Positions 57,717 through 58,924 of a DNA stretch of 58,924 nt are shown one piece after another. Position 1 is the first letter of the stretch. Each line of letters opens with the position of its first letter. The notes beneath the pieces were generated by a model. That model searched no databases, was not told the origin of the DNA, and saw only the letters and a list, made by a program, of their open reading frames with translations. Origin of the DNA: Rhizobium sp. (lineage in GTDB: Bacteria > Pseudomonadota > Alphaproteobacteria > Rhizobiales > Rhizobiaceae); assembly GCA_027533385.1 (NCBI GenBank), contig JAPZUE010000057.1, forward strand, positions 1 to 58,924, given 5' to 3'. The position numbers and the translations under genes are program-made.

Positions 57717-58565
57717 TCAGGCGGCGGTTTGCCGATCGCTTGTCGCTTGATCGGCAGTCTCGGCAACCCAGCCCCAGAAGGAGAGGTGAAAATACCTGAT
57801 ATCCTCGAGCATCTTCTGGGTGAGGGCGATCTGATGTGTCCGTCGGTCCTGGCGTATGAAGCCGCGCGCCTCCGCGCCGTTCAAGACGTTGCGCACATGC
57901 GAATGGGAAATGCCCAGGCGTTCAGAGAGCTGACGCGTCTCCAGCAGAAACCAGCGTGCCTCTTGCTCGCCCGAATGTTCGTAATGTGCCCTTAGCAGCG
58001 CGAGAGCCATCCTGTCGCCGCAGTCGAAGCCGTCGAACCAGGACCAGGCGTCCTCACCTTTGGCCAGATGGCTTCTGACCCGGTCGAACATCAGGCGCGC
58101 TGCCGCGATGTAACGGAGAGAGAATTCCTCGTCATTCTTCAGCCGATGGGTCGTGCCGGTCGGCAGAAGTCCCGCCACTTCAGCACAGGTCATGTGATGA
58201 GAGAGCCAGGTCTTCAACCCGTCGAGAAGCGGAGCCTTTGCCAAGAGCAATTTCGCCCTGCGGTCTCCCCCGTGATCGACGGCTTCGATGAAGCGCGCAA
58301 ACCTGAGCAGGGCGAAGAAGCTGGAAAGGGTTCTCGACCGACCCATCTCGGCCTGGATCCGTGTCAGTGTCGGACGTTCCCCGAGACCCAGCTCTGCTTC
58401 GCAATGCATGACCGCAAGCAGCCCGGCCGCGTGGGATTGGAGGTTGCGACCGAAGATCTTGTTGATCAGCTTCTCGCCGAAATGCATCGGCAGAATGCTG
58501 TTTGCGCAATACCGGATGGCATCCTCGTAAGCCTGATCATCCAGCCGCGCCCGTACTGCGTCCAT
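57717..58565 (-). CDS. Uncharacterised protein with two possible winged-helix domains
   Basis: A 282-residue soluble protein I do not recognise as a named family. The C-terminal part (about 195-265) looks like a MarR/GntR-type winged helix: LETRQLSERLGISHSHVRNVLNGAEARGFIRQDRRTHQIALT followed by a helix. An earlier segment (about 80-135, RPTLTRIQAEMGRSRTLSSFFALLRFARFIE then a basic loop) has the same rhythm, as if the chain carries a tandem pair. The start ATG at 58563-58565 follows GGGGAG. It is probably a DNA-binding regulator. An inverted repeat 22-45 bp upstream of the start may be its own site. Nothing links it clearly to the neighbouring thioesterase. Confidence 0.65.
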   Translation of the reverse strand: MDAVRARLDDQAYEDAIRYCANSILPMHFGEKLINKIFGRNLQSHAAGLLAVMHCEAELGLGERPTLTRIQAEMGRSRTLSSFFALLRFARFIEAVDHGGDRRAKLLLAKAPLLDGLKTWLSHHMTCAEVAGLLPTGTTHRLKNDEEFSLRYIAAARLMFDRVRSHLAKGEDAWSWFDGFDCGDRMALALLRAHYEHSGEQEARWFLLETRQLSERLGISHSHVRNVLNGAEARGFIRQDRRTHQIALTQKMLEDIRYFHLSFWGWVAETADQATSDRQTAA

Positions 58566-58586
58566 TGTTTCGCCGCTCCCCAATTA

Positions 58587-58610
58587 GCAAGCGAAACTAT
58601 CATGGCTTGC
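58587..58610. promoter_or_regulatory. Inverted repeat upstream of the winged-helix gene
   Basis: GCAAGC (58587-58592), 12-base spacer, GCTTGC (58605-58610). It lies 22-45 bp before the start of the putative regulator, a typical place for autoregulation. Short arms make this a weak call. Confidence 0.4.
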
Positions 58611-58732
58611 AACAAAGTGCGGTGACGGAAATTACAACCCGCGCATTGGATTGCGAGCGTTCCAATCGTCTTTTGTCTCGATGGCGGCAGATTTTTGACT
58701 CCCGCCAGATGGCGTTTTCGAGAACTATGCCC

Positions 58733-58752
58733 GCGCCGGACCCCTCCGGCGC
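58733..58752. other. Perfect hairpin in the gap before the IS end
   Basis: GCGCCGGA (58733-58740), CCCC, TCCGGCGC (58745-58752): a perfect 8-bp GC-rich stem. No T-run follows on either strand, so a terminator is doubtful. It lies 36 bp outside the insertion-sequence end and may be a host hairpin near the insertion site. Confidence 0.5.
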
Positions 58753-58787
58753 GTCTGCCGGGGCATGTCCGGATTGCCGCGCACCTA

Positions 58788-58924
58788 GAGCGTTTCCCCC
58801 TCATGCTGGATCGTATCCGCATGATGTGAAGAAGTTTCGGGCCTCCTGAGGCTCGACGAGGTCGAGTAGTTTCCCGATCCTGTCCCAAAGGCCGGTTACG
58901 GTGCGCTCTGCCGCTTTGCGCAGG
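58788..58924 (-). mobile_element. IS630-family insertion sequence, 3' end only
   Basis: The element end begins at GAGCGTTTCCCCC (58788 onward), directly next to a TA dinucleotide (58786-58787), the IS630 target, in the context CTAG. The GAGCGTTTYC start is typical of rhizobial IS630 terminal repeats. The remaining element lies beyond the window, so its full length and the partner repeat cannot be checked. Confidence 0.7.
58801..58924 (-). CDS. IS630-family transposase, C-terminal fragment (cut by window edge)
   Basis: The last 40 residues of a transposase read off the edge. The pattern LRKAAERTVTGLWDRIG followed by LLDLVEPQEARNFF and GYDPA, then TGA, matches the conserved C-terminal end of IS630/ISRj-type DDE transposases, where an LRKAAER motif precedes a short amphipathic helix and the Cys/Tyr-containing tail. 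The stop codon is 13 bp inside the terminal repeat. The catalytic region is outside the window, so whether the gene is intact is unknown. Confidence 0.75.
   Translation of the reverse strand, partial: LRKAAERTVTGLWDRIGKLLDLVEPQEARNFFTSCGYDPA

Noticed and set aside
58502..58849. Plus-strand open frame near the right end
   Set aside because: Antisense to the winged-helix gene and the transposase end; composition is that of a shadow frame.

Overview
The window looks like chromosomal (or chromid) DNA of an alphaproteobacterium of the order Rhizobiales, most likely family Rhizobiaceae (Agrobacterium/Rhizobium relatives). The evidence is GC-rich coding, dense operons with many 4-base ATGA stop/start overlaps, and a hexuronate-oxidation gene set (udh, gli, gci, kdgD) that resembles the one known from Agrobacterium. 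The content is accessory and catabolic: importers, small-molecule degradation operons and their local regulators. No rRNA, tRNA or CRISPR array was recognised. Assignments come from reading the translated sequence; no database search was possible.

Layout. 1-0.83 kb: a 13-bp tandem array cut by the window edge, running into a vapBC toxin-antitoxin pair. 0.85-8.5 kb: a CUT2-type sugar importer (binding protein, ATPase, two permeases) with an SMP-30 lactonase, divergent from a two-component system; the shared promoter region carries two operator-like palindromes. 8.5-11.3 kb: recX, a GAF-GGDEF diguanylate cyclase and ornithine cyclodeaminase. 11.4-19.1 kb: hexuronate/hexarate catabolism (TRAP transporter dctPQM, gli, gci, kdgD, a GntR regulator and udh). 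Matching operators overlap the -10 boxes of both promoters, and a perfect terminator closes the operon. 19.1-26.4 kb: a Lap-like type I secretion system (TolC, ABC, HlyD), an RHH-PAS protein and a LapG-like periplasmic cysteine protease whose Shine-Dalgarno lies in a hairpin. 26.7-28.5 kb: a periplasmic-binding-fold lipoprotein and cytochrome b561.

28.5-38.1 kb is the least explained region. It holds a RibD-type reductase without a deaminase domain, a SAM methyltransferase, a GT4 glycosyltransferase, an altered-active-site PTPS/QueD homologue, a BchC-like dehydrogenase, a GTP cyclohydrolase II with a long non-standard N-terminus, a CDP-alcohol phosphatidyltransferase, an FkbM methyltransferase, an LPG-synthase-like membrane protein and a phosphoglycerol-transferase-like sulfatase-fold protein. 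It reads as a candidate pathway for a glycosylated or methylated pteridine/pyrimidine compound linked to the envelope, and is my main candidate for an undescribed system.

38.1-45.1 kb: hydroxycinnamate degradation (pobR/pobA, vdh, a MarR regulator, fcs, ech), converting ferulate or p-coumarate to vanillate or 4-hydroxybenzoate and, for the latter, to protocatechuate. 45.1-51.6 kb: a 5-oxoproline module (biotin carboxylase, fused pxpB-pxpC, pxpA, an Nramp-like transporter) with a divergent GntR regulator. 51.6-57.1 kb: a TetR regulator and a NitT/TauT-type ABC importer in an operon with an FMN-dependent monooxygenase and a flavin reductase, substrate unknown. 57.1-58.9 kb: a hotdog thioesterase, a protein with two possible winged helices, and the 3' end of an IS630-type insertion sequence running off the window.
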